From: Haematococcus lacustris
Lineage: Eukaryota > Chlorophyta > Chlorophyceae > Chlamydomonadales > Haematococcaceae
Direction: 5' to 3'
DNA: 64,000 nt
Assembly: GCA_030144725.1 (NCBI GenBank)
Contig: JASKMD010000009.1
Span: 2,202,497 to 2,266,496 of the forward strand
Position numbers and translations under genes: made by a program. Numbering within the stretch: position 1 is the stretch's first letter; every line of letters begins with the position of its first letter. Under the pieces are notes generated by a model, which searched no databases, was not told the origin of the DNA, and saw only the letters and a list, made by a program, of their open reading frames with translations. This document shows, piece by piece, positions 47,301-58,879 of this stretch.

Positions 47301-50199
47301 CCCTAGCCCAGGTGCAGAGCCGGGCCATGGGCATGCAGCAGCCCACCTGACCAGGGGAGCCGTAAGCCCCAGGCCCGGGACTGTCTGTGCCGGGCATGGC
47401 GGCTTGCCCCACCACCTTGCACTCCCCGTGTCTGCGGCCAGCAGCGCAGCAGCGGCACATCAGGGCGGCTAACAGCAGCAGCAGCAGCAGCAGTAGCAGC
47501 AGCAGCAGCGGCACATCAGGGCGGCTGGCAGCAGCAGCAGCAGTAGCAGCAGCAGTAGCAGCCGCAGCAGCGGCACATCAGGGCGGCTGGCAGCAGCAGC
47601 AGCAGTAGCAGCAGCAGTAGCAGCCGCAGCAGCGGCACATCAGGGCGGCTGGCAGCAGCAGCAGCAGTACAGGGCGGCTGGCAACAGGGTGTGTGTGGCC
47701 CTGGTGGGGCCAGGTGCGGGCAGGAGCTAGGCCTAGGTGAGGGAAGGAGGACGAGGACGTCAGGGTGGCTGGCATCAAGGCCCTGGTGGGGTCAGGAGCG
47801 GTCTGGAGAGCGGGTCGGGGGAGCATGGCTGATGTGCTGTGTGAGGTGTGCTGCTGTGCTGTGTGCTAGACGCAGCAGTCTGGGGAGCATGGCTGTGCTG
47901 TGCAGTGTGGAGCCACTGTGCTGGACGCAGCAACAGCAGCCGCAGCTGCCTTGGCTTCAAGAGCTTCAGCTGCGGTGGCGGTGTCATGGTGTTGCAGCGG
48001 CAGCCATAACAATGACAGCCATACCAGTGACAGCCTCAGCAGGGCCAGCCTCAGCAGGTGCAGCCTCATCATTAGCCAAAGCAGCAGCAGCAGCAGCAGC
48101 AGTGGCAGCAGCAGCAGTGGCACACCTGGCAGCTATGGTGTAGGCAGGTCCTGTGGCAGCATGGGCGTGCTGGTAGTCGCCAGGTCCAGGGGAGGGTGGG
48201 GTCAGGCCCTCAGCAGGGCGGGCACCCAGGCTGAAGGCCGGGCCTGGTCTGGGACTAGGGCAGAGGTAGTCAGCTGGGCCAGGTGCCTGGGTGAGGGCAA
48301 GCTGGGCAGCAGGTGGGCCCCTGCTGCTGCTTTCAAGGTCGCTGGGGTGGGTGGTGTCAGCTCATGGAACTTGTGCTTGCATGCCCTTGTGCATCTGGTG
48401 GGCGCTCCTGTACCTTCACCAGGATGCTGATACATCTGCCATCTGCGTGCTGATGAGATACAGACTCATGCATGACTGTAAGCAGGTCATGAGCCATGTA
48501 TTCAGATAATCTGCTGCCCGGGTGCACATGCTCAAGCTGCCTTCCTCCAGCACTGCCTCCATCCCCCCAGACCTGACCTGCTTTCCTCCTAGCCCCCTCA
48601 CCTGCTCTACAGCTTTAGTGGGAGGGGGCCTGGCAGCCAAGGTGAAGGCAGGGCCAGAGGGCAGCGAGGGCAGGGCGTAGGCACTGCAGGCATAGCCGAG
48701 GGAGCAAGGGGAGTTGAAGGGCAAGTGCAGGGTAAAGTGCAGAGCGCCCATCTGAATGACTTATCAACGGCTTGCCAACCCATGCAGTCATCACGCACAT
48801 GTATGGCAATCCCTAGGTGACCGCCCGCCAGCTGCCTACTCGCTCTGCACCTATCCTGCCTCTTGCCTGCCTCCTGGCTGCCCTGCCATGGCCTCTGGCC
48901 TCTGGTCTGCCATGGCCAGCCCACACCCTTCCCAGGCTCCCTCCCTGCAGCTGATGGGCCTGCGCAGAGTGAGAGTGAAGCCTCTCCTGGCCACTGTGGG
49001 CTGGCGGGCTCTGCTGTGCTGATCAGCATGCTTGCACGCCTGCCCCGTACTGAGCCACTGTGCTGACGGGCTCTACTGTGCTGATCAGCATGCCAGCACC
49101 GTGCTGAGCCTGGCACTCCCTGTCCACCTTTGACAGACTTCCTCTCCACGCCTGCCCCTGGCCTCCTCTGCCTCAACCCTCTGCCTTGCTTCGCAGTCCG
49201 CCTGCCGCCTGCTGCACCAGTGTTCTGGCACTTCTTGAGTGCAGCTGCAAGTCTCCCTCGTGACGCCTGCCCCTCACTGTGTATCTCTGCCCCCTGCCTT
49301 GATTCGCAGTCCGCCTGGCTCCCCCAGCCTGCCTCTACTCGCCCCTGCCGCGTCTGGGTCTGGGCCCTACATCTGGCCTGCTGCTGACCAACTCAGGAGC
49401 TGGCTTGCCTGGGTCCAGGGGAGTCGGCGCCAGGCAGGCCATCCAGTGCACCGGGGGAGGCTGGGCGGGGGGCTATGGTGTAGGAGGGGCCACGGGGGGA
49501 GGCCACCTCTGCATACGCACCGGGGCCTGCACACACCGCAGCAGCCACAGGAGCAGCAGCAGGCAGCATGTTGTTTGACAACGCATGGCTTGGTCACAAC
49601 CCACAACGGCATAGCAGCAGCAGCAGCAGGCAGCAGGCAGCAGGCAGCATGCTGTTTGACAACGCATGGCTTGGTCACAACCCACAACGGCATAGCCACA
49701 GCAGCAGAAGCACGTACACATGACAGCGGCCAGGAGGGGCTTCACATCAACTCACCTGTCGTGCACCTATGCATCAACATTTCCTATGCATCAACATTTA
49801 CCTATGCATCAACATTTTTTCTCTGCAAATCATCAGGGGGACCTTATCACATCTCTGGCTGCGCCCCTACTCAGTACTTAGTGTATGCCCTGGCATGAAC
49901 GTCAGCATCTGCATCTTTAATCCGATGGGCGATGGTGGGTTTTAAACGTTATGACCGTCAGCTTGGTGTGGCTGCTTGCCCATAAGCAGCTTGTTTACTC
50001 CAATCCAACTGTGCATGGTGTGAATAGGTGCATGGGCTGCTGATGCTGCGGCCTGGCCTCACCTGGCACGTCCTGGTCAGCCCGTCCATCAGCTGGCCGC
50101 GCACGCATGGAGAAAGCCGGGGCACTGGGCAGTGTTGGGTCCAGAGGTTCATATGCACCAGGACCAACCTGCAGGTTCAGGTGACGCCAGGAGGGCAGT

Positions 50200-50234
<35 letters not shown>

Positions 50235-53200
50235 GACATATGAGAGGGGAAAAGAGATAAGCAATTGTATCTGAGCCTAGTAGGGTGTTGGGTTGGGCTA
50301 TTGCTGGGTGGCAGTGAAGGGGGGGGCATCAGCAGGGAGGGTCGACACGCTGGCTGGGTGGCAGTGAAAGGGGAGTGAAAGGCTCTGCCAGACATTAGCG
50401 CATGGACATTGGAGCAGGACAAGGGAAGAGGGAGGAGACTGCATTGACATAGTGGCATGAAATCCAGCCAGGGCCATCACCAGGGCAGTTTTCACAGCAG
50501 CCAAGCAGAGGCTCGACAAGCCACTGCTAGCCACTGCTGCCACCAGTAGGGCTACTGGGGCACGTGCAGGTGTGCAGGCTTTGGGTCTGGCTGCCTGCTG
50601 CGCCTCACATTAGTCAGGTCAGACTTGGGCTCATGCTCTTTGGCAGCAGGGAAGGTGAAGGCGGGTCCGGCTTGGGGAGCGGCGTGGTGGTACTGCCCTG
50701 CAGCAACAGCTCACTACACCACATGCTACCACCCCTCCACCAGCAGCAGCACAACCAGCACGCACTATCTTTAGGTCCTATTTTCAACAGTTAGCACCTG
50801 CTTGGCTTTGGCTACCAAACGCACCATCTTGTGGTTCAAGATGACATCACAGGCCCAACGCAGGGCATCACAGGCCATCACAGGCCCAATGCAGGGCATC
50901 ACAGGCCATCACAGGCCCAATGCAGGGCATCACAGGCCATCACAGGCCCAATGCAGGGCATCACAGGCCATCAAAGGCCCAATGCAGGGCATCACAGGCC
51001 ATCACAGGCCCAATGCAGGGCATCACAGGCCATCACAGGCCCAATGCAGGGCATCACAGGCCATCACAGGCCCAATGCAGGGCATCACAGGCCATCACAG
51101 GCCCAATGCAGGGCATCACAGGCCATCACAGGCCCAATGCAGGGCATCACAGGCCATCACAGGCCCAATGCAGGGCATCACAGGCCATCACAGGCCCAAT
51201 GCAGGGCATCACAGGCCATCACAGGCCCAATGCAGGGCATCACAGGCCATCACAGGCCCAATGCAGGGCATCACAGGCCATCACAGGCCCAATGCAGGGC
51301 ATCACAGGCCATCACAGGCCATCACAGGCCCAATGCAGGTCATCACAGGACATCACAGGCCCAATGCAGGGCATCACAGGCCATCACAGGCCCAATGCAG
51401 GGCATCACAGGCCATCACAGGCCCAATGCAGGGCATCACAGGCCATCACAGGCCCAATGCAGGGCATCACAGGCCATCACAGGCCCAATGCAGGGCATCA
51501 CAGGCCATCACAGGCCCAATGCAGGGCATCACAGGCCATCACAGGCCCAATGCAGGGCATCACAGGCCATCACAGGCCCAATGCAGGGCATCACAGGCCA
51601 TCACAGGCCCAATGCAGGGCATCACAGGCCATCACAGGCCCAATGCAGGGCATCACAGGCCATCACAGGCCCAATGCAGGGCATCACAGGCCATCACAGG
51701 CCCAATGCAGGGCATCACAGGCCATCACAGGCCCAATGCAGGGCATCACAGGCCATCACAGGCCATCACAGGCCCAATGCAGGTCATCACAGGACATCAC
51801 AGGCCCAATGCAGGGCATCACAGGCCATCACAGGCCATCACAGGCCCAATGCAGGTCATCACAGGACATCACAGGCCCAATGCAGGGCATCACAGGCCAT
51901 CACAGGCCATCACAGGCCCAATGCAGGGCATCACAGGCCATCACAGGCCCAATGCAGGGCATCACAGGCCATCACAGGCCCAATGCAGGGCATCACACGC
52001 TGCCAGAGCTTCCCCAAAGGAGGGCGGCCAATCAGCCTGGCTGCTGCCAGCAGCCTGACAGCCTGCAGCGGAAGCAGTGGTAGTGAAAGTCCTACTACTC
52101 CACCCACCGGGCCCAGGCACCGCCTCCCTGGCAGCCGGCTCCACAGGCTTCGTCCCCATGGTGAAGGCCGGCCCCCCTCCCCCGCCTGGGCTGTGCATGT
52201 GGTAGTCAGCAGGGCCAGGGGAGTCTTGGGCGGTGGGGCCGGAGGGGCGGCCGGCGGCGGGGATGCTGAAGGCTGGGCCACGTCCCGGTGCAGAGGGCAG
52301 GGTGTATTCCCCCGGGCCTGGGAGGGGGACGGACAGGCAGCTGGGGCGCAGGACAGACAAGCTGAAGCCACTGAGGAGCAATGAACGGGATCCAGACGAA
52401 GAGCGGGCCTGGGTGAAAAGTTGGCTGGAACGGGGATAAGCAGGGAAGGGAGGCAATACTCGGGAACCAAGCGGAAAGCGGGCCTGGTGGGCAGGTTGGC
52501 TGGGAGGCTTGCGGTGATGCCAGGCCTGGTGTGCAGAGTAGTAGGAGTTTGGTTGTTTCGTTGTGTGTCACTGAATCTGCTGAAAGCTGTTGCAAGGCGG
52601 GGCAGAGCGTAGGGATGCAGGCACTTGGGGGGTCAGCAGGCTGTGCAGAGTCAGGGCTGGGGGTGGAGGCAGGGCAGGGCAGGGCGGGGGGAAAGGGAAA
52701 CACAGGGGTGGAGGCAGGGCAAGCAAGCCCAGCGGCAGGCAGCGGCAGGGTCAGCCGGCACTGTTGAGGACAGGTTGTGGGAAATGCAGGGGTGGAGGCA
52801 GGGTTTGCAGGCCCAGGGGCAGGGGCAGCATGCAGGTCGTGAGGTTGAGGGAAACACATCATGAGGTTGTGTGGAGGCAGCACACCTGGGCTGTCTGGGG
52901 CTGGGGCAAGGGGTGCGCTGCTGGCTGCAGGCATGGAGAAGGCTGGGCCCTGGCGCCATGCGTCTCGGTCCACCTGCAGCAGGCACAGTCACACAACCAC
53001 CTCCTGGGCCCTCATGCATGCCCACGCCCATGCCTGGGCCGGCCTGCACTGGCCTGATTCCTCCTGCATCCCCTGGTGGAAGAGCTGGCTGGGCTGAGGC
53101 CTCCACCAGGCTCAACACGCACCAGCCGCCACCTCCCGTGGTCCGGCCACTGCACCAGTCTGTCTGCACCCCTCCTGCACCCCTCCTGCACCTGGCTGGA

Positions 53201-56200
53201 CTGGCTCAGGCTCTGCACTCACCACCACCGCCACCCACCAACCCCCGCTCATCACCCACCAGCACCAGTGACCTCAGGCCCTTAAGCTGTACCCTGCTAA
53301 TCAGTTGCTTCAGTTCAGCACTAGGTGATCCTAAGCGTGTCACACGGTGCCATACCCTGTTAATAAAGCTTCACTCAAGCTCTAGGTAATGATAAGCGTG
53401 TCGGCCCGCTAAGGGGGTGCAGCATGGCCCAGCCAGTGCGAGGGGAAGAGTACAGCACAGGAACACAAATGCTGGACATTTGGTGTGGGTGGTGGCAGGT
53501 GAAGGTGTGTAGACGGACATCCATGTCGCAGCGTTTTTTTCGCGCTATATATGCCGTGCTGACTTTTTCACCTGTGGGTAAGGTCGAGCTATAAACTTAA
53601 GGGTACAAATCGATGCCATGTCACTTGCGCATCTAACCGTGAATCAGGGCAAAACGGAAAACAAACTGGCATGTTGGCCATTCCAGGGCCCCATGGCGCC
53701 CCATGGCACAGCCCACCAGCCGCAGCCTCCCTCGCACCTCATAGTCCCCTGGAGCAGGGCCGTCCTCTGACGCCGCTGGCTCTGCCCTGCGCACCCCCAT
53801 GGTGAAGGCTGGGGCGGCTGGGCGCAGCATGCTGTCCTCTACAGTGTAGGCTGCTGGGCCCGGGGAGGAGGGTGCTGCCACATCTGTGTATGCAGCCAGC
53901 AGCAGGCACCACGCAGCAAACGAGCAGATCAGCATGCATGGAGACCTGACAGGTAACACAAGAACCCTGTTGCATGAGTGAGGATGCAAGCATGCATGTC
54001 AGGCTGTTGCTGCAGTTTTTTGGAAACCTTTTTCTTACTCGTGCGACTGGGTTCTTGTATGAGCCAAGCATGTATATCAGGCTGAGGCTGTACACGATTC
54101 CTTTGCAAGTCAAGGAAGCATGTTGCCTGTTCCCCCAAACTCGCAACTCACATCGCCCTACCATGCCAGCACTTAGGCAGTCTCAAGGTCAGTCTGTTGC
54201 AAACGCTGGTGTTTGTGGTATGGGAGATGCACGGCGTTGAAAATTGGGGTTACGGGGTGTGCCCACCTGGCGCCTTGCTCGCCATGGTGAAGGCAGGGCC
54301 GGAGCCTTGCGGGTCGCCGGGCACGTCGTACTGGCCCGGTCCGGGCACCTGCGCGGCCTCCGGGGCGTGCGTCCTTCCCTGCATCGTGTACGCCGGCGCT
54401 GAGGGGCTGCCGGGCCGTGGCGCCGCCAGCATGTCGTACTGCCCAGGGCCTGGCAGCAGAGCGGCATTTGCCGCAACAGTGGCGAACATTGTGAGAGGGC
54501 GAGGAACCATGGTGTACGCGGGGCCAGTGGCTTTCTCCGGCGAGGTGTGATACTCCCCTGGGCCTGGAGAGTCAGGCAAGGGCTTGACGACGGGCCGGGT
54601 AGCCAGAGAGAAGGCGGGGCCATCCAGCGGCATGCCGCAGCTACGTGGTGGGTCGTACTCGCCAGGGCCTGGTCCAATGTCTCGCAGCACCTGCATCGCA
54701 CGTCGTAACTTCAGCCGCAATGAGCATTCATTCGCAGCGGAGTGACACAGAGCAGCGAGGCGCTTGCTGCAGGACGACGGCATGACGAGGCAGAGGTGCG
54801 CGTCGGTGCAGGAGGCACAGAATGTGCCTGGTGCGCCCTGCTGCTGGAGGGCTGCCACAGTGTGCCAGGCCGTTTGGATGCAGGGCCAGCCTACCTTATT
54901 GGCTGGGCGAGCTGCCATGCTGACTGCTGGCCCAGTGGTCCAGGCTGGCGGGATGTCATACTCCCCAGGAGCAGGCACGTCCAAGTTGGCCGGCCTCTCA
55001 GTGCTGCACTTGCCAACAGCAGCACATTCCGGGGTGCAGGTGGTCAGCATGTCCGGGGTGGTCGGGATAGTGGCCCCTGCTAGGCCTGCTGCGCTGACTA
55101 GGCCTTACAAGGCGCTTACTAGGCTCTACCACCACCAGCAGCCCCCCTCCCTGCCAGGCCCCCAACTGCTGGGCCTCCCACCGTGCCGAAATGGTGAAGG
55201 CAGGTGCGCCCTTGCCAGGCTTGTGCAGCTGCTGGTAGTCAGCGGGTCCAGGCAGGGCCTCAGGGACAAGCGGCTTGGGACGGCCGGCGATGGTGGCAGC
55301 AGGGCCTGTGGCAAGGGGGGCAGCAGTCAGCTCTCTGAATTCCAATGGAAGCGGCACCAGCATGCAGTGGGTCAGGGGTTAGGGTTAGGGTTCGAGATTT
55401 TATCACAATTGTGGTACCTCTGTATGTTGCAGCTGTAGCGATGCTGTTGACCATGTCTCAGCATCCATCCTGCCCTGGGCCCACCAGGCCTCCTGCTCGT
55501 CTCCTGTGTGTTACAGCTGTAGCTATGCTGCTGCCGACAACATTATTGCTGCAGGATGTGCCAATGCTACTGGACGTGTTGGTCGGAGGAGGGAGGGAGG
55601 AGGGAGGAGGGAGGGAGGAGGGAGGAGGGAGGGAGGAGGGAGGAGGGAGGAGGGAGGAGGGAGGAGGGAGGAGGGAGGAGGAGGAGGAGGAGGAGGAGGA
55701 GGAGGGAGGAGGAGGAGGAGGAGGAGGAGGAGGAGGAGGAGGAGGAGGAGGAGGAGGAGGAGGGAGGAGGAGGAGGAGGAGGAGGAGGAGGAGGAGGAGG
55801 GTGCCTAGCTCCCAGCCCCTGTGTCAGACCCTGTGGCTGTCAGTGTCAGTCAGTGTCAGACTCACTGTCAGTGCCAGCGCTAGCCTGACCTGTAGCAATG
55901 GAGCGAGCCAAGTCATAGTCCCCAGGCCCAGGCAGCTCCTCCACCTTGTCCTTGGCCTTGGCGCCCAGGCTGAAAGCTGGACCTGAACCCAGACTGCAGC
56001 GCACGCCACACACAGCAATGGCCACACTCAGGGTCACGGCCTACAGCTGTGAGATGCAAGTGAGCCTGCTGCTCGGTTCTGTGGCACGGGATTAGCAAAC
56101 GGGGCATTGGAAGCACGGCAAGAAATGGGAGTCTCCTACCTATTAATCAATGAACCACTAGTGCACTGGAGTACATGAGACAGCAAATGCAAGGCTGCAT

Positions 56201-57189
56201 CAATGTTGGTGCGTGCTGTCCCTTTGCACTTCCGAGGCTTCATTGAGTCCCGAGGCTTAAAACAGTTGGAGATAGATGGAATAGAAATAAGATGAAAAGG
56301 AGGTAGAGGCACGGGATTGGCAAACGTCGAGATCACCATATGGTATGATTGCTTCCCTACTCCTCAGCCGTACTTAACCACCCAGGCACTTGACTTCGCC
56401 CATGAGACAGCGTGCCTTGTGGTTGTGTGTCACCTACAAGTGTATGCCGCATGGCTACTGGCTATGGCGGCCTTGTCATCGGGATGTCATGTCTATGACT
56501 TGACCACAACTCTAGTCCCGCACCACCCAAACTGGAGCCCCACCCACCCAGTCTTGGTCAGCAAACCCCCTCACCTGCCTTGGGCCCTCCCCCTCCCCCT
56601 CCCCCTGACAGCCTCCCCACACTGCCCCAGCCTGCACCGCCCAGCCACCTCTGCCCACCTCGCAGTCCCGTCATACTGTCCAGGTCCAGGCAGCACCTCC
56701 TGGGCAGCAGGCTTTGCCCTGCCGGCCAGGCTGAAGGCTGGCCCTGCCCTGCCCGCTGCTGCCGCTGTGTTGTACGCCCCAGGCCCTGGCACCAGGGCGG
56801 TGTCGGGGGCCACCAGGGACAGGCCAGGCACCACTGCCTTGGTGCGGCAACCCATGGTGAAGGCCGGGCCACTGGACAGGGCTGCGCCCCGGGAGGTGAT
56901 GGAGGGGGCTGGGCCGGGCCCTGACGTGACGCCGCACTGAGCATGACCAGGCAGGTGGGCGGGGCAGGTGGGCAGGGCAGGTGGGCGGGGCAGGGGGGTG
57001 GGGCAGGAGGGCGGGGCAGGGGGGCGGGGCAGGAGGGCGGGGCATGGGAGGAGAGCAGGGAAACAGGGCAGATGAGCAGAGCAGGGGGGTGGATAGGTAT
57101 TGCCGGGGTGTGGCGCGAGTCAGGCAGGTCTGCGTGCTGGGCAAGCAGACAGCTAGGACTCAATTGTCCCACCCAGCACTTACAAACAT
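41313..57189 (-). CDS. SHIPPO/STPG PG-rich repeat protein (flagellar type), 22 exons
   Basis: The family (sperm-tail PG-rich/ODF3-like) is associated with ciliary microtubules. Exons 5' to 3': 57189-57184 (ATGTTT, tentative), 56936-56659, 55993-55890, 55305-55182, 55003-54895, 54690-54267, 53883-53738, 52973-52886, 52317-52108, 50697-50609, 50168-50063, 49526-49409 (GC donor), 48683-48602, 48286-48126, 47431-47347, 46141-46048, 45076-44948, 44292-44126, 43627-43443, 43156-43008, 42402-42256, 41920-41313. All phases match; total 3609 bases, 1202 aa plus TGA. About 26 PGPGxY-type cores occur, each usually followed about 15-25 residues later by GPAF(S/T)(L/M)..R (e.g. LPGPGQYDMLAAPRPG, GPAFSLGAK). 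Six introns interrupt the PGPG motif itself at Gly. The last exon (about 202 aa) is Ala/Ser/Gln-rich without repeats, likely disordered. Larger than most family members. An upstream exon other than ATGTTT remains possible. Confidence 0.88.
46470..46785 (+). repeat. 13 bp minisatellite (GGCTGCACCTGAG) in SHIPPO intron
   Basis: About 24 copies, with GGGCTGC/GGCCTGC variants arranged in groups, inside the intron 46142-47346. Confidence 0.93.
47455..47670 (+). repeat. ~57 bp repeat of CAGCAG runs and GGCACATCAGGGCGGCTGGCA
   Basis: Three to four copies of GGCACATCAGGGCGGCTGG, each followed by a CAG/TAG run, in the intron 47432-48125 directly upstream (transcript sense) of the acceptor of exon 47431-47347. 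Confidence 0.85.
49566..49700 (+). repeat. Two-copy repeat with CAGCAGCAG linker
   Basis: GCATGNTGTTTGACAACGC ... ACAACGGCATAGC is present twice (about 49566-49615 and 49648-49696), separated by a CAG/GCAG run, in the SHIPPO intron 49527-50062. Confidence 0.85.
50856..51995 (+). repeat. 31 bp minisatellite (GCATCACAGGCCATCACAGGCCCAATGCAGG)
   Basis: About 36 copies with 10 bp insertions (extra CCATCACAGG) at four places, in the SHIPPO intron 50698-52107. The period is not a multiple of three and the unit has no stop in any forward frame, so three very long overlapping frames appear; these are not genes. Confidence 0.97.
55375..55392 (+). repeat. Short telomere-like TTAGGG run
   Basis: GGGGTTAGGGTTAGGGTT in the SHIPPO intron 55306-55889. 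It is too short to claim a former telomere. Confidence 0.5.
55585..55800 (+). repeat. (GGGAGGA)n/(GGA)n tract
   Basis: Purine tract of about 215 bp in the SHIPPO intron 55306-55889; pyrimidine-only on the transcript strand. Confidence 0.95.
56940..57050 (+). repeat. (GGGGCAGGNGGGC)n short array
   Basis: Five to seven imperfect copies of GTGGGCGGGGCAG/GGAGGGCGGGGCAG in the first SHIPPO intron. Confidence 0.85.
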
Positions 57190-58323
57190 GACTACCAAGC
57201 AAGAACAGGCTTGCACTTGTTCATGAGCGGGGATGTGAGTGGGTGAGAATGGCGGTCACAGTCGTGCTGCCCCACAATGGACTGCTTGCGCTGCTCTGCC
57301 CTGCATTATGACTCATGCTGCGCGAGAGGTGGAAGCCAGATACAACCCAGCCGTGCATGGCAAGCAGGCACGACCTCGGGGTGTTTCAAAACTTCATGTT
57401 CTGCCAACTGTCAACTGTGTTGGATGCTGCTGCTGTTCCCCCACCCACCGGCATTGCCCCTGCCAGACTGCTTAAGGCTGAGCAGGTCACAGAGCCGACC
57501 AGGCTGTGAGACCAAGGTGCAAGGCAGCTGATTGTAGGCAGTTATAGGCAGGTGGCCAGACCGCAGCTACAATGCAGTGCTCATCATGCAGCGCAGTTTG
57601 AACCGTGCTGGTGGTTTGGCCAGATAGCCCTGCCTGCCTGCTGCATCCTCCTCTTGGCAAAGCCAGCTGTGAGCAGGTTGTCCACCAGGCTGCACACCCA
57701 AAACCACAGCCTTGGCCTTGGCAGCCTGGAGCTGGATCAGGTGGCCTTGGCAGCCTGGAGCTATGCGGGCATCTAGCTCTTCCTGCCAGGGCTGAGGGAG
57801 CACTGCCAGGCTGACTGAGACCCAGGCTGAAACTGAGACCGAAACTAAGACAGGCTGCCAGACTGACCGAGACTGAAACTAAGACCGAGACTGAAAGTGA
57901 GACAGAGACTCAGACAGGCTGCCAGACTGCCAGGCTACGAGTGCCTGCTGCCTGACCACCCAAGGCACGGCAACAGCGGGCTATGGCACAGGTGGGTGTG
58001 TGCGAGGTGCATGCTGTAGCCGCTGACATCAGCGCATGGCTGACGTGCCAATCTAGCTAGGAGTGATGCACAGGGTCAGGCAACAGCGCATGGGGAGGGT
58101 GTGGGCAACAGGGCAACAGGGCAGGGGGTGGGCGACCCCTGCTGTGTCAGGGGGCTGTGTCGAGGGCATAAATACGGCCAAAGTGGGTGACGAGGCTAAG
58201 CAGACAGAAGTGCAAGGTAAAGGGCTAGGCACACAGGCAAAAGCACACATGCTACAGCCAGCTGTGCTGGCAAGTGGGCATTAAGGCAACCAGACACTGT
58301 TGTCTGGGCAGTCAGAGCAGCAG
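57190..58323. other. Upstream region of the SHIPPO gene, no gene recognised
   Basis: Contains a degenerate GAGACxGAAACTAAGAC repeat (about 57810-57920) and two short copies of GCCTTGGCAGCCTGGAGCT (57715-57765). No PG-repeat exon was found here. The SHIPPO promoter should lie in this region. Confidence 0.5.
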
Positions 58324-58617
58324 TCAAGTGAATGTCCCGGCCAGCTGGCAGTCGACCAGCAAGGCCAGCCGGTGTCCCAGCCATCTGATGTCCCGCAGTG
58401 GCACCTGCTCCTCCTCTGCCCACGCCTGCACCGCTCTCTGCAGCGCCCCCACGCCAGACTCCCCTGCTTGGCCCCCGCCCGACAGCCTGCCGTCCTGCCC
58501 TGAGCTGGCAGCAGCAGCCAGGCGGCGGCGGGCGGATGCAGGGTCCAGCCGCTCAAAGACTGTGTAGGAGGTGGCATGTGGCTGGGCGCCCAGCTCGCGT
58601 GTGGCGACCCCGGTGAC
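58324..58617 (-). CDS. Last exon of an unidentified minus-strand gene
   Basis: Acceptor CACACCCAG before 58617, open 97 codons, TGA at 58324. The protein is well-behaved: VTGVATRELGAQPHATSYTV, then an Ala/Arg helix, a Gly/Ser linker, and AVQAWAEEEQVPLRDIRWLG ending in LLVDCQLAGTFT. I do not recognise the family. A possible upstream exon beginning after CGCTGTAG near 58871 is in the same frame but contains low-complexity sequence and is not secure. The gene ends 1.1 kb upstream of the SHIPPO start. Confidence 0.5.
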   Translation of the reverse strand, partial: VTGVATRELGAQPHATSYTVFERLDPASARRRLAAAASSGQDGRLSGGGQAGESGVGALQRAVQAWAEEEQVPLRDIRWLGHRLALLVDCQLAGTFT

Positions 58618-58879
58618 CTGGGTGTGCAGCAGGCCTGGGGACAGCAGACAGGGACAGGGCGGGATGGCAGGCAGGGGCGGCCGGCAGGGCAGGGACAGTA
58701 GGCAGGGGCGGCAGGCAGGGCAGGGTACAGCGTTTCTTAGGTGACATGATGAGCAGCTGTGCTGCCTGTGTGAGTGGTTGAGGGAGAGGGGTGGTAGAGG
58801 GGGTGGAGTACGGCGCATGAGGCTGAGAGGGTGGACCAGGACCCTGCACCTTGCCATGCGGCTGGCACCTACAGCGGAC

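Noticed and set aside
50802..52384. Three overlapping plus-strand frames of 387-517 codons rich in GHHRPNAG-type repeats
   Set aside because: They come from the 31 bp minisatellite, which has no stop codon in any forward frame; because 31 is not a multiple of 3, the frames are the same peptide cycle. They lie in a SHIPPO intron.
55375..55392. Former telomere or fusion point
   Set aside because: Only about three TTAGGG units within an intron of an intact gene.
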